Part shown: positions 51,301-61,199 of the stretch, in pieces
How the letters are laid out: each line of letters starts with the position of its first letter
Numbering within the stretch: the stretch's first letter is position 1
Assembly: GCA_033239005.1 (NCBI GenBank)
Contig: BSQZ01000005.1
Coordinates: forward strand, 6,190,001-6,254,000
Source of the DNA: Lamellibrachia satsuma
Lineage: Eukaryota; Annelida; Polychaeta; Sabellida; Siboglinidae
Reading direction: 5' to 3'
Length of the DNA stretch: 64,000 bases
Program-made: the position numbers and the translations under genes
The notes under the pieces: model-generated
Told to the model about the DNA's origin: nothing
Databases searched by the model: none
What the model saw: only the letters and a program-made list of their open reading frames with translations

Positions 51301-54300
51301 GATGAAAAGGAGAGTAGATATAGCAAGAACAACTTTCGGAAACATGTCAAAAGTGCTCACTAGCAAAGTGAACTTTCTGCTAAAGATAACACTGTTATAT
51401 TTTTACAAATGATCTACATTGATGTGTGGTGCGGAAACATGGCCAAATATCAAAAGAAGTCAGCATTCGAGAAGTGGTTCCCAAGAAGAACACAACGCAT
51501 AAGTTGGACTTAACATGTCGCGACCATAGAAGCACTAAATTGGGCTGGAATAAACTCTTCAATAAAATTCAGAAACACAAACTAAATGGTGGTAACATAA
51601 TCAGAGAAAATATGGAATATAAATGGAAATATTGGAGAGAATGGTGGACGGTAAGAATCAGAGGAAGACTAAGAGCTAACTGGACAGACAACTACAAGAC
51701 ATGGATGGGGAACAAGAACTGTGCAGATCATGTCAGAAAGGCAGGAGTGGTAATCCAAGACAGATGACCTTCCGAGAGAAGATGGCGCCACGTTATGACA
51801 ATAATGGCAGATACTAAATATCTGAAAAGTCCAAATGTAACACAGAGACAACAGAAATGACCTGTATTAATGTTATAGTTAGTGTGTCACCTAACGACAA
51901 CAGTGATTTCATGTATGCTGAGTGTACATCAGTAGAACATTCTAGTAGCATAAACCCTACCGGGGGGCCCTTGACATCAACTGACTTTCGCCCTTTGCTG
52001 GGTTTCTTTTCATCGGGCTGAGGGCTGAAGGTCTTCGGTAGGAAGCTGAGGTTAGACAGAGACTCAACGATGGAGACGTGTGCCGCACTGAAGTCTTCCA
52101 CGATGTTTGCGTCACTTGCACACAGCACAAATGGCAGCTGCAACAAGAGACAGTAATCACTGACCTGTCAAGTGTATGATGCTCTGACGTAGTGACTCGC
52201 TACAAGACATGTTCAATACCAGCACTAGTTGCTGAGTACGATACAAAGATGTTAACATGCAGTGACCCTAAATATTGACTGGTTCAGTAACACATAGTCT
52301 TGTCAAAGTGCACTTTCATTGTTTTTATTGTTCTCTATACATGATCTAAGTATGTGGGGCACACACAAAGTATAAGTATGTGGGGCACACACAAAGTATA
52401 TGTATGTGTGGGCACACACAAAGCTACATATTGATACATTTGAACGAATACAGAGGACAGCAACTAAAATAATTCCAGAACTGAGAGACCTTAGTTATAT
52501 AGAACACCTAAAAGAATGTGGTTTAAAACCCTTAGAGATAAGGAGGTTAAGATGAAATCAACTAGAAGTTTTTTAAAATATTGAATGGGTATGAAAATAT
52601 TGATAGAAATATTTTTTTCTCACTCAAGAAAGATAGTAGAACTAGAGGACATGAAGTAACATTAGTAAAGGATCAGTGTAGACTGGATATCAGGAAGTAC
52701 TCGTTCTCACAGAGGACAGTAAGTGAATGGAACAAATTATCTACAGATTGTGTAACTGCCAGCAGCGTGAATATGTTTAAAAACAAGGTTGACACATATC
52801 TCAGGAGGGTGGGTTACATCTAAGTGTGTGTGTGTGCGTGCATGCGTGCATGCGTACGTGCATGCACACAGCCCCAGCCCCACCAACTCACAGACAGCAG
52901 CTGTTCCACCAGTTGCAAGGCCTTGTCAAAGAAGACCTTCTGTGAGTGGACAAGTCGAGCGACGCACTCACGCAACACGTCAAGTGTGAGCACGTAGAGC
53001 TGGGGAAGCTCGTCCAGGAGCTGGGCATTGAGGGCCTCGTATGTGCGGCGAGCCTGCTGCAACTCCTCGTTCATCTGCAAACATCATCAACCACAACTTT
53101 CTTGCTAACGTTTAACTGCGAAAAATCGAACCTACCTAGTATTGACTATGACTGGCTACCTCATTTCGGAAAATGTGTTATTTAGTTTCGGTAAAATTAT
53201 TAGAGAAACTGATAAGTTATTTTTGATCTAAATCAATTCTTTTGATGATTTTAACAAAAGTATGACCTATCATTAAGTTGACTGCGCATATTATTTAGAC
53301 TATTTACAGAATACTCACGATGATTATAATCAACTGAGTAGGTACAAAGTTTGATCGCTTTGGATGAAATCATGTTATATATAATATAAGCTATATTTAT
53401 TCTAACATTTTGACAGCCCAAATGTGTTTTAAAGAATCACAATTGTTTATTTAATTTTATGACTATTAACCTTGCTAGATGATAATCAGTAAGCAAAGAA
53501 AACATTCAAATTAAACAGATAATGGTCACATTATATTTTTAAAAAGGTAATTAAAACACATTCTTCTTTTTCTGGGATTGATAAGAAATCTTCCTAAATG
53601 TGTTAACAATTGTGGTATTTAAAAAAATAATAATTATGTTGTAACCACATATTAAAAACTTTGTAAAACATAAATCTAAAAAGCTAGAATCCTGTTCACT
53701 GGCGAACTAAACAAGGTTGAAGTACTGCTGACTAAACTTACACTTTTTAGTTGTTCAGAGTCTCTGGGATTTCCGACGCGACTAGAAATTTTGTTGAAAT
53801 CGAGTTCTTTGTCGTGTCTCTTCTTGATGACCTTCATGGGACCTTGGAACATGAGCAGGAGGCGGTTGAGGGGCGACATTACCTCCACATCGACCTCGGC
53901 CCTCTGACAAAAGAAACACAACACATCATACATCAAGTATGGATGGAATTGTTCACATTCATTCATTCAATTGTGTCCTCACGTGAGGTATTTCACATAA
54001 TTAACTAAGCCACGTCATGGATGCTTCTGTTGTGACTTATGGTTGAGAGATGGAGTCCACAGCAGGTTACACATTAACCCTGTCTGTAGGTCTGACTTCT
54101 CCTGGCACAGACACCAGGCAGAAGGGACCAACAACATTATCCTCTCGATTGACAGTCATGTGCTCAAATCTCTAGTTAATGTTCCCCACTTAAAAAAAAT
54201 AATACAAAGACTGGTGCACATAAAGGGTGTATCATATGGTTCAGAAAAAGGGTGTGTTACATATTGCACATAACAGGTGTGTTGCACAGTGCACATAAAG

Positions 54301-57300
54301 GGTGTGTTACACTGTGCACATAACAGGTGTGTTACACAGTGCACATAAAGTGTGTGTTATGCAGTGCACATAAGGGTGTGTTGCACAGTGCACATAGTGT
54401 GTTACACAGTTACACAGTGCATATGTCTTTATGCACCAACAAGGGTTCAAACCGGATAAGCAACACACAGAGCACATACTGGATGTTAAACTGTGCAGAC
54501 AAAAGGCTACAAGACTTAACAAGCCATTGGCTTATCGAGAGTCCAACAACTGTTCACCTATGCGTAACCTGCCCTCCCGAGATATTTGTCAACTTTGTTT
54601 TTAAACACATTCATGCTGCTAACATTCACACCATTTATAGATAATATGTTCCATTCATTTATTGTCCTCTGTGAGAATGAATACTTTCTGACATCCAATC
54701 TACACAGATCCTTCAGTAATGACACCTCATGTCCTCTGGTTCTTTCTTAACTGAGAAAACATTATTTCTATCAATATTTTCATACCCATTCAATATCTTA
54801 AAAACTTTGATTTGATCTTCTCTTAACTTCCTCGTTGCTATGGGTTGTTAAAAAATATTCTTTAAGGCATTCTTCATAACTAACATTTGACACAGTACAT
54901 ACAAAGGCTTTCCTGCACAATGCAAACCAAGGTTACCAATCAGCCATTCACACATGGTGAGACGCAGTCCTACAGAACAAACCAACGACACAGTAGACAC
55001 ATGTTTGACTTACAAATGTCTGGAATAGATAGGTGGCGATCTGGTTGTGCACTTCACAGAACTGTTCCACTTCGGGCAGTGTGCTCTTCTCTGCATAGTA
55101 ATCCGACATATCGTTGGCGACCGACTCAGCACAAGCCACGCTGTCCTGCGAAAGGCACAGACAATCTTTCTTGAACTCTCACATAGATGACTGACTGAGA
55201 ATTCAGCTTTAGTCTCCATCTGATCCTGATACCGGCAAAACATGTTATATGCCAAGATCACATAAATTGAGTTAAGTGTCATGTTGTGCTGTCATCAAGT
55301 TGATGGTGGTAGTCTGGTAAGAGCAGAATGAGTCATAAGGCCACGCTATTAATTTATAAATTACGGTTTTCCTATCTCTGCCATCTTTTCTATATCTCAA
55401 GATAGACAGACAGATGATAAACCAAGCCAACCGAGGTGGACTTACCTGGAGCTCTTCAAGGTAGGTAGACAGACAGATGATAAACCAAGCCAACCAAGGT
55501 GGACTTACCTGGAGCTGTTCAAGTTAGGTAGACAGACAGATGATAAACCAAGCCAACCAGGGTGGACTTACCTGGCGCTGTTCAAGGTAGATAGACAGAC
55601 AGATGATAAACCAAGCCAACCGAAGTGGACTTACCTGGAGCTGTTCAAGTTAGGTAGACAGACAGATGATAAACCAAGCCAACCAGGGTGGACTTACCTG
55701 GCGTGGTTCAAGGTAGGTAGACAGACAGATGATAAACCAAGCCAACCAAGGTGGACTTACCTGGAGCTGTTCAAGTTAGGTAGACAGACAGATGATAAAC
55801 CAAGCCAACCAGGGTGGACTTACCTGGCGCTGTTCAAGGTAGGTAGACAGACAGATGATAAACCAAGCCAACCAAGGTGGACTTACCTGGCACTGTTCAA
55901 GGTAGGTAGACAGACAGATGATAAACCAGGCCAACCAAGGTGGACTTACCTGGCGCTGTTCAAGGTAGGTAGACAGACAGATGATAAACCAAGCCAACCG
56001 AGGTGGACTTACCTGGCGCTGTTCCAGGTAGGTAGACAGACAGATGATAAACCAAGCCAACAGAGGTGGACTTACCTGGAGCTGTTCAAGGTAGGTAGAC
56101 AGACAGATGATAAACCAAGCCAACCAAGGTGGACTTACCTGGAGCTGTTCAAGGTAGACAGATGATAAACCAAGCCAACAGAGGTGGACTTACCTGGAGC
56201 TGTTCAAGGTAGGTAGACAGACAGATGGTAAACCAAGCCAACCAAGGTGGACTTACCTGGAGCTGTTCAAGGTAGGTAGATAGACCATGAACCAACAATC
56301 TCACTGCCAGTGAAATATCCTTGAACTTCTTCTCTTCACGAAGAAAATTCTCATCAATTTTCTATAAATGACAATGACAACAGAAAGAGTGAATCTGTGG
56401 TACTGACATGACATGACATGACATGACATGACATGGCTAGTGGACGAGGAAACCATTGGCTTACAGAGAGTTCAACATTTTTAATATATGTGTAATCCAC
56501 CCTCCTGAGATATGTGTCAAACTTGTTTTTAAATATATTCATGCTGCTATCAGATACACAATCTGTAGATAATTTGTTCCTACCATTGACTGCCTTCTGT
56601 GAGAATGAGTACTTCCTGATATCCAGTCTACACTGATCCTTTACTAATGTTACCTCATGTCCTCTAGTTCTATTGTCTTTCTTGAGTGAGAAATAAATAT
56701 TTCTACCACTGTTTTCATACCCATTCAATATCTCAAAAAACTATAAAAAAATTTGATCTCCTCTTAATGGTCTGTCTCTAGGGTTGTTAGACCACATTCT
56801 GTCAGTCATTCTTCATAACTAAGGTCTCTGTACATCAATTCCCTTCACATTATTGTCATTGTAAGTTTACAGAGAAATAGTTCAGAATACGATTAAGGTC
56901 ACAAGGTCTCTGATAAGGTCACAAGGTCTCTGATAAGGTCACAAGGTCTCTGATAAGACATTGTACAACACAACACACATGGAAGGTTATGGATCATTCT
57001 TCCAAACAGTGATCCAGCGTCCCAAATATGTTCATATAAAAAAAATCATCAAATGAACTACAGTTTTAATCAGCTGTGTACCAACAGATTCTGCCCAAAA
57101 ATACCTTTTAGAAAATGTATATTTTATGGTACCATTTTTGGAAATTGACTAAAATCAGAAACGTAGTATACCTAAATAAGGAAATGGTGCCTTTTCCATA
57201 ACTTATCACATTTCAGGAGAATGACCTTTATATGTAGACAATCATAAACCAAATCCCACCTGCACACCAACCATCTTCTGAGTGACACGGTAGAACTTCT

Positions 57301-60300
57301 TCTTTGCCGAGTGCACAGTGATACGGGATATCTTGTCGCTCAGTTTACTGTCCGTATCCTTCCGATATTTTAAAACTGAAACCATTAAACATGCAAAAAC
57401 AAGTTTTTATATATGGTAAAGAGAGATGCACATTTTTCGTCTTGTTTAACTGCAGTAAAACATCTTGGTCAACTAAATGGGTACAGACATAGAGAAGTAC
57501 TATCATATCATAACAGTAAACACTGACACTGTGGACAGCACACTGAAAGTTACAGTGACCCACCAAGATCTTTCCTGTGTTTCTGTTCATTGATGATGCC
57601 TGCGACTTCGGTCATCATGTTGATGGCTGCCACCAAGTGTTGTTTGTCTGCATGCTCCGTCTCCGTCGACTGAGAACAAACGTAATCAATGTTGTATATG
57701 ACAGCATCTACTAGCTCACCGATGGATTACCCAGTCACAGCATCTACTAGCTCACCGATGGATTACCCAGTCACAGCATCTACTAGTTCACCGATGGATT
57801 ACCCAGTCACAGCACCTACTAGCTCACCGATGGATTACCCAGTCACAGCACCTACTAGCTCACCGATGGATTACCCAGTCACAGCACCTACTAGCTCACC
57901 GATGGATTACCCAGTCACAGCACCTACTAGCTCACCGATGGATTACCCAGTCACAGCACCTACTAGCTCACCGATGGATTACCCAGTCACAGCACCTACT
58001 AGCTCACCGATGGATTACCCAGTCACAGCACCTACTAGCTCACCGATGGATTACCCAGTCACAGCATCTACTAGCTCACCGATGGATTACCCAGTCACAG
58101 CACCTACTAGCTCACCGATGGATTACCCAGTCACAGCACCTACTAGCTCACCGATGGATTACCCAGTCACAGATCTACTAGCTCACCGATGGATTACCCA
58201 GTCACAGATCTACTAGCTCACCGATGGATTACCCAGTCACAGCATCTACTAGCTCACCGATGGATTACCCAGTCACAGCACCTACTAGCTCACCGATGGA
58301 TTACCCAGTCACAGCATCTACTAGCTCACCGATGAATTACCCAGTCACAGCATCTACTAGCTCACCGATGGATTACCCAGTCACAGCACCTACTAGCTCA
58401 CCAATGGATTACCCAGTCACAGATCTACTAGCTCACCGATGGATTACCCAGTCACAGCATCTACTAGCTCACCAATGAATTACCCAATCACTTTTTTTAT
58501 TAAAATCTGTATTATTTACTTGACATTCTGCATAATCTATATAAATCCATACACAATTGTTCAATGGTTAATCAGCCTATGGCATTCATACTCCAATCAA
58601 CTGTTGCCATCTAACAGACTACAAAATATGCCTATAAAAAAATTTGCTTAGTTTCACAACAAATCTGCCCAGCATCAAAAGTATGTGTTTCGACCACCAT
58701 AAGTTTGTCATTCAATGCTATGCCTGTGTGCTAAACACAAAATTTTTTCTAAATATTTCCTTTTGAAACTAATCCGTAAAAGACGGGATATGACCATACA
58801 CCTCCCAAAGTTCCCCAAATCTGTATCGCATACAGGACATCTGTACAGTGGGGCTGGTCTACAGGACATATGTACAGTGGGGCTGGTCTACAGGACATCT
58901 GTACAGTGGGGCTGGTCTACAGGACATCTGTACAGTGGGGCTGGTCTGCAGGTTTTTGACAAAATACTTTTTGACAGATTCAATATAAACTACATGCTTC
59001 AAGGAAAAAACAGGCCAGATATTTATATTGCCTATTACTTCTAGGAAATGACCTCACCTTGTAGAGTTGGTTGAGCAGTAGTGGATACTTGAGGATGCGC
59101 TGGACTGGTTTAATGAGAATAGAACCGAGGTCAAAGAAGACCTTTTGGTGCTTCATCACCTCCAACATGTGGCCAAAGTACTCCTGCACCTCCTCGTTCT
59201 TCTCATACTGCAACACACACAGCTAGCAACAGTACAACACTTGGGCCACAGAACAACATTCGGGGCAACAGTACAACACTCAGGCCAGCAGTAGAACACT
59301 TGGATCACAGTACAACACACACGTGTTCAGTACAGCACACAGACCATCACCAACACACAGACGTCCACAGCCCAACACTTCGGCCAGCAGTTGAACACTC
59401 TGGCCATCACCAACACACATAGGTGTCCAATGAAACACAGTCGTCCACAGTACAACAATCGAGTCAGCACCAACATACAGAGTTGACCAGAATTACAATT
59501 TTTAATCTTCTTAGTGTTTAATATCTGATTATTATTTCTAGATGACCATAACTAAGGATAAACAATACAAACTTGCACAACTGTAGTGTATCATTTCATA
59601 AAGAAATTAATATTATATTTAACGTAAGCTACATATACAAATATTCACTTATTAAGCACTAAGTTTTATACATTTTTAAAGTATCCTGAAAAATAAGCAA
59701 TGCCTTCTCAACTGTAATATCATTTATAAATTGCAATTAACTATGATTTTCTACAAGCACTAACCTACCAGTTCTTGCAAACACAACTTATTTGAAAAAT
59801 TAAGTATTTAAATACACTAATTGATCTGAATCTCAAAGTTATTACAAACTTCCATTCATTTCACTTTTGGTATGAACAACTTGACAAACTTCACAACAAT
59901 AAAGTAGGTACAATTGCTGTCAATCTGTGATGAAAGTAATGTTACCTTGTCCAGTAGAGACAGAGCCTCATCATGATTACAACAGTACACGGAGTAGGCC
60001 TTCTTCATGTCATCCTTCAACTCCACGAAACTCAATCCTAAAACAAGATTTAAAAAGATTTAACAAGATTTGCCATCCAAGCCAAAGGCCCAGATGGCAA
60101 GCGGACAAGGAAGCCATTGGCTTATCGAGAGTCCAACAATGTTCATCTACTTATAGCCCGCCCTCCTGAGATATGTGTCAACCTTGTTTTTAAACATATT
60201 CACGCTGCTAGCAGTTACACAATCTGTAGACAGTTTGTTCCATTCATTTATTGTCCTCTGTGAGAACGAGTGCTTCCTGATGTCCAATCTACATTGATCC

Positions 60301-61025
60301 TTTATTAATTTTACCTCATGTCCTCTAGTTCTGCTATCCTTCTTGAGTGAGAAAAACATATTTCATTTATTGTCCTCTGTGAGAAACGATGAAACTCAAC
60401 CCTTAAACGATGAAACTCAACCCTTAAACGATGAAACTCAACCCTTAAACGATGAAACTCAACCCTTAAACGATGAAACTCAACCCTTAAACGATGAAAC
60501 TCAACCCTTAAACGATGAAACTCAACCCTAAAACAATGAAACTCAACACTGAAACAACATCAAAATGAACCTTTAAGTAAAGGAGGTGTAAGTGTATCAA
60601 GATCGAGTCAGCCATAGTTCGTAGTTTTAACATGCTTCACGTTACATAAATACTGTATTATTAAATATGAAAATATTCCTAATTTTAAGAGTAAACAAGT
60701 AAAACCAAATTTTTATTTTATTATTAGTATACACAATTATTTGTCTGAACACGTATGTGGTACTTGGGCTAAACTGAATGAGAGAACCTTGGCAACCATG
60801 GCAACCATGTAAACATTTACATTTCTACAATACCTCATACCTTTATAGTAATGTCGACAGTTTATACGGGATTCGGGGATGATACCTCGTCGGTGCTAAA
60901 CACAAACATACCTATTATTAGTTCATCAAATGACCTGCCACTGGTCGCTCCCTCTAGTGATGTGAGAAGACACTGAGACAGTTCGATGATCTGATCCATG
61001 TTGCAGAAGAGAGTCTCCAGGTCGA
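45174..61025 (-). CDS. DNMBP: dynamin-binding protein (Tuba)-like RhoGEF: DH, BAR, SH3, SH3; 5' incomplete
   Basis: A RhoGEF family that activates Cdc42 and couples it to membrane curvature and actin at cell junctions and endocytic sites. Exons from 5' to 3' on the minus strand: 61025-60912, 60037-59946, 59207-59058, 57669-57564, 57375-57260, 56361-56257, 55145-55014, 53903-53742, 53074-52892, 52137-51961, 48638-48437, 47946-47804, 46787-46605, 45353-45174. All phases agree, giving 680 residues to TGA (45174-45176). Order DH, BAR, SH3, linker, SH3 matches the C-terminal half of human DNMBP; YEALNAQLLDEL and RWFVDTG are close to DNMBP. ARHGEF37/38 share this architecture, and the N-terminal SH3 domains that separate DNMBP from them would be right of the window. 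Confidence 0.9.
45690..45815 (+). repeat. SINE-like repeat fragment
   Basis: Matches 1815-1920 (CTATTCATTCA, CCAGGTACTCATxTATACAG, CTGAGTGAACTG). Directly followed by a CR1 fragment. Confidence 0.6.
45862..46529 (+). pseudogene. CR1-like LINE 3' fragment
   Basis: Encodes RATKMIPELRDLSYEEHLKE and NGYENIDRNVFFSLKKDSR with indels and stops; ends in the family tail GATGGCAAATCTTGTTAAAT. Lies in the last DNMBP-like intron, opposite strand. Confidence 0.9.
46605..46787 (-). CDS. DNMBP: DNMBP-like exon: disordered inter-SH3 linker
   Basis: Acceptor TACATGCAG, donor GCAGAG/GTGAGG. Ser/Pro-rich then acidic (SSLSSPSYDGATAAPHSPRS, SEESAQDFDAEPDNNAEAE). Confidence 0.85.
47133..47813 (-). repeat. 55-bp minisatellite carrying the splice donor of the adjoining exon
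   Basis: Twelve copies counting the genuine one. Minus-strand unit: CATTTGAG/GTAAAGTACAGG, then TCAATACACAATGGACATAT, then GTTGTTGAAACTGAA. The seven copies nearest the exon have GTAAAG; the five farthest have GTGAAG. Confidence 0.95.
47804..47946 (-). CDS. DNMBP: DNMBP-like exon: end of SH3 and inter-SH3 linker
   Basis: Acceptor CCATTGCAG, donor TTTGAG/GTAAAG. KGFIPKKFLASL completes the SH3 (PxxF at its end); VISPLTPDFIGVGDTSFDMS is linker. The donor is reiterated in the adjoining 55-bp array. Confidence 0.92.
48437..48638 (-). CDS. DNMBP: DNMBP-like exon: penultimate SH3 domain
   Basis: Acceptor TTTTGTAG, donor TGGAG/GTAGGC. Encodes VVGVIKEGDPMGNKDRWFVD, matching human VAVIEQKDPLGSTSRWLVD. 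The usual ALYDY start is replaced by AQQLFTVVSDF. Confidence 0.92.
48775..48875 (-). repeat. SINE-like repeat fragment
   Basis: CACTTTACACTTCACCCCCTGG and TTTGAGAAGCATTCAGCC match 1727-1800. DNMBP-like intron. Confidence 0.6.
49345..49440 (+). repeat. SINE-like repeat fragment
   Basis: CCAGGTAATCCTTTACACAGC and GTGAACTAAGGTAACGTGGAG match 45752-45800 and 1855-1900. Confidence 0.45.
49500..49792 (+). pseudogene. LINE ORF2 C-terminal fragment, second family
   Basis: THRRLWWFGHVCHMHIRDNI and KGQKKRGRPLKR, then stop and SDQIRSDTGLLLLTAEWHAV. The RLxWFGH...RGRP pattern is the conserved tail of a widespread invertebrate LINE reverse transcriptase. Confidence 0.72.
49838..50652. repeat. 20-bp minisatellite, about 40 copies
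   Basis: Unit AATGGTAGACCACCAGTGGC with AAT/AGT and CACT/CACC variants. DNMBP-like intron. Confidence 0.96.
50700..51840 (+). pseudogene. LINE reverse-transcriptase fragment, second family
   Basis: YITNLRYTDDTALMVQIEEQ carries the RT active site as YTDD. After a 32-bp tandem expansion it resumes with KCDKEMKRRVDIARTTFGNM, SKVLTSKVNFLLK and a CGAETW segment, then RGRLRANWTDNYKTWMGNK. Frames change repeatedly. Confidence 0.8.
50866..51162. repeat. 32-bp minisatellite inside the LINE fragment
   Basis: About nine copies of AACAACTACAACAGATACTA plus CAGGGGTGTATG. The first copy overlaps the RT segment EEQLQQILQG. Confidence 0.93.
51961..52137 (-). CDS. DNMBP: DNMBP-like exon: BAR end and linker
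   Basis: Acceptor TTGTTGCAG, donor CCCCCG/GTAGGG. Encodes IVEDFSAAHVSIVESLSNLS then FLPKTFSPQPDEKKPSKGRK; 59 residues, the last part disordered. Confidence 0.85.
52436..52822 (+). pseudogene. CR1-like LINE 3' fragment
   Basis: SRTRGHEVTLVKDQCRLDIR and TVSEWNKLSTDCVTASSVNM, frame-shifted upstream near 52570. DNMBP-like intron, ending about 70 bases from the exon at 52892. Confidence 0.88.
52892..53074 (-). CDS. DNMBP: DNMBP-like exon: BAR domain
   Basis: Acceptor GTTTGCAG, donor CTGTCT/GTGAGT. RRTYEALNAQLLDELPQLYV is almost identical to human DNMBP at EYEALNAQLVEEL. Confidence 0.94.
53075..53741 (-). other. DNMBP-like intron without recognisable feature
   Basis: AT-rich, no repeat or coding resemblance seen. 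Confidence 0.55.
53742..53903 (-). CDS. DNMBP: DNMBP-like exon: BAR domain
   Basis: Acceptor TTTTGTCAG, donor AAAAGT/GTAAGT. Encodes MSPLNRLLLMFQGPMKVIKK then RHDKELDFNK, matching human LFPGPHKLIQKRYDKLLD. Confidence 0.92.
54225..54425. repeat. degenerate 20-26-bp tandem repeat
   Basis: Copies of GTGTGTTACACAGTGCACAT with AAGGG or AACAG spacers, about eight. Confidence 0.82.
54508..54885 (-). pseudogene. CR1-like LINE 3' fragment
   Basis: The minus strand matches the NGYENIDRN ... GHEV ... RLDxRKYSFS segment of the better copy; frame broken. Ends at the conserved GGCTTATCGAGAGTCCAACA region. Confidence 0.85.
55014..55145 (-). CDS. DNMBP: DNMBP-like exon: BAR domain
   Basis: Acceptor TTTCGCAG, donor ACATTT/GTAAGT. 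DSVACAESVANDMSDYYAEK is helical BAR sequence, colinear with human. Confidence 0.88.
55437..56283 (-). repeat. 63-bp minisatellite carrying the splice donor of the BAR exon
   Basis: Fourteen donors in all. Minus-strand unit: CTACCTACCTTGAACAGCTC, CAG/GTAAGTCCACC, TTGGTTGGCTTGGTTTATCA, TCTGTCTGT. The copy at the exon supplies the real donor (56251-56256), and about 24 exon bases are included. 63 is a multiple of three, so most units stay open in the exon frame (LSTYLEQ(L/R)Q then VSPPWLAWFIIC); one unit near 56150 lacks eight bases. Confidence 0.95.
56257..56361 (-). CDS. DNMBP: DNMBP-like exon: start of BAR domain
   Basis: Acceptor CATTTATAG, donor CTCCAG/GTAAGT. Encodes ENFLREEKKFKDISLAVRLL then HGLSTYLEQLQ. 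The donor and last 24 or so exon bases are reiterated downstream in a 63-bp array. Confidence 0.92.
56436..56825 (-). pseudogene. CR1-like LINE 3' fragment
   Basis: GHEVTLVKDQCRLDIRKYSF and NKLSTDCVSDSSMNIFKNKF; lies just upstream of the BAR exon acceptor on the same strand as the gene. Confidence 0.88.
56895..56962. repeat. 20-bp tandem repeat, 3 copies
   Basis: GTCTCTGATAAGGTCACAAG repeated three times. Confidence 0.9.
57260..57375 (-). CDS. DNMBP: DNMBP-like exon: DH-BAR linker
   Basis: Acceptor GGTTTCAG, donor GTGCAG/GTGGGA. VLKYRKDTDSKLSDKISRIT and HSAKKKFYRVTQKM match human VLKYKKNDED...HSISKKSKRVT. Confidence 0.92.
57564..57669 (-). CDS. DNMBP: DNMBP-like exon: end of DH domain
   Basis: Acceptor GTTCTCAG, donor CTTG/GTGGGT. 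Encodes HLVAAINMMTEVAGIINEQK then RKDL, as in human DNMBP. Confidence 0.9.
57703..58492. repeat. 36-bp minisatellite, about 21 copies
   Basis: Unit CAGCATCTACTAGCTCACCG plus ATGGATTACCCAGTCA; some units shortened by two bases. It starts about 30 bases outside the acceptor of the exon at 57669 without containing it. Its open plus-strand frame (TSSPMDYPVTA repeats) is an artefact. Confidence 0.95.
58595..58835. repeat. dispersed repeat, copy related to 44690-45010
   Basis: Shared ordered words: GCCATCTAACAGACTACAAAAT, AAATCTGCCCAGCATCA, TTCGACCA, GGATATGACCATA, CAAATCTGTATC. Confidence 0.5.
58831..58952. repeat. 29-bp minisatellite, 4 copies
   Basis: Unit ACAGGACATCTGTACAGTGG plus GGCTGGTCT. 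Confidence 0.93.
59058..59207 (-). CDS. DNMBP: DNMBP-like exon: DH domain core helix
   Basis: Acceptor TGTTGCAG, donor TACAAG/GTGAGG. ILIKPVQRILKYPLLLNQL is the most conserved DH helix, contacting the GTPase switch regions. Confidence 0.95.
59222..59480. repeat. degenerate tandem repeat next to a DH exon
   Basis: Irregular copies of ACAGTACAACACTCGGGCCAG and CACCAACACACAG words starting 15 bases outside the acceptor of the exon at 59207. Confidence 0.6.
59946..60037 (-). CDS. DNMBP: DNMBP-like exon: DH domain
   Basis: Acceptor TTGTTTTAG/GATTGAG, donor GACAAG/GTAACA. Encodes KKAYSVYCCNHDEALSLLDK, matching human YKIYCYHHDEAHSILE. Confidence 0.92.
60049..60361 (-). pseudogene. CR1-like LINE 3' fragment
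   Basis: FFSLKKDSRTRGHEVKLIKD and NKLSTDCVTASSVNMFKNKV; 3' tail AAATCTTGTTAAATC at the low-coordinate end. Lies between the DH exon acceptor (60038) and the 21-bp array derived from it. Confidence 0.92.
60381..60560 (-). repeat. 21-bp minisatellite derived from the DH exon acceptor
   Basis: About eight copies of (minus) TTTAAGGGTTGAGTTTCATCG, closely matching the true junction TTTTAG/GATTGAGTTTCGTGG at 60038. The unit farthest from the exon (CTCAACCCTAAAACAA on plus) is the most junction-like. Confidence 0.88.
60912..61025 (-). CDS. DNMBP: DNMBP-like exon: DH domain
   Basis: Acceptor TCCTTCAG, donor AATAG/GTATGT. DLETLFCNMDQIIELSQCLL matches DVDSLFSNIESVHQISAKLL of human DNMBP. Confidence 0.9.
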
Positions 61026-61199
61026 CTGAAGGACACTAAAACATCGTAAACCACGCTGTAACATTACATCAGTACGAGACTGCCAGAGCAACTCAACCTG
61101 CACATTTTCTCGACTCTTCTGGGTTTGGGTTGAAATTCTGTACACTGACTGTAAATGCATATACAATTTTGCATTGGTTAATCAGCCTATGCGAAGTCT

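Noticed and set aside
57689..58651. TSSPMDYPVTA repeat protein
   Set aside because: A 36-bp minisatellite in a DNMBP-like intron on the opposite strand; no other coding support.
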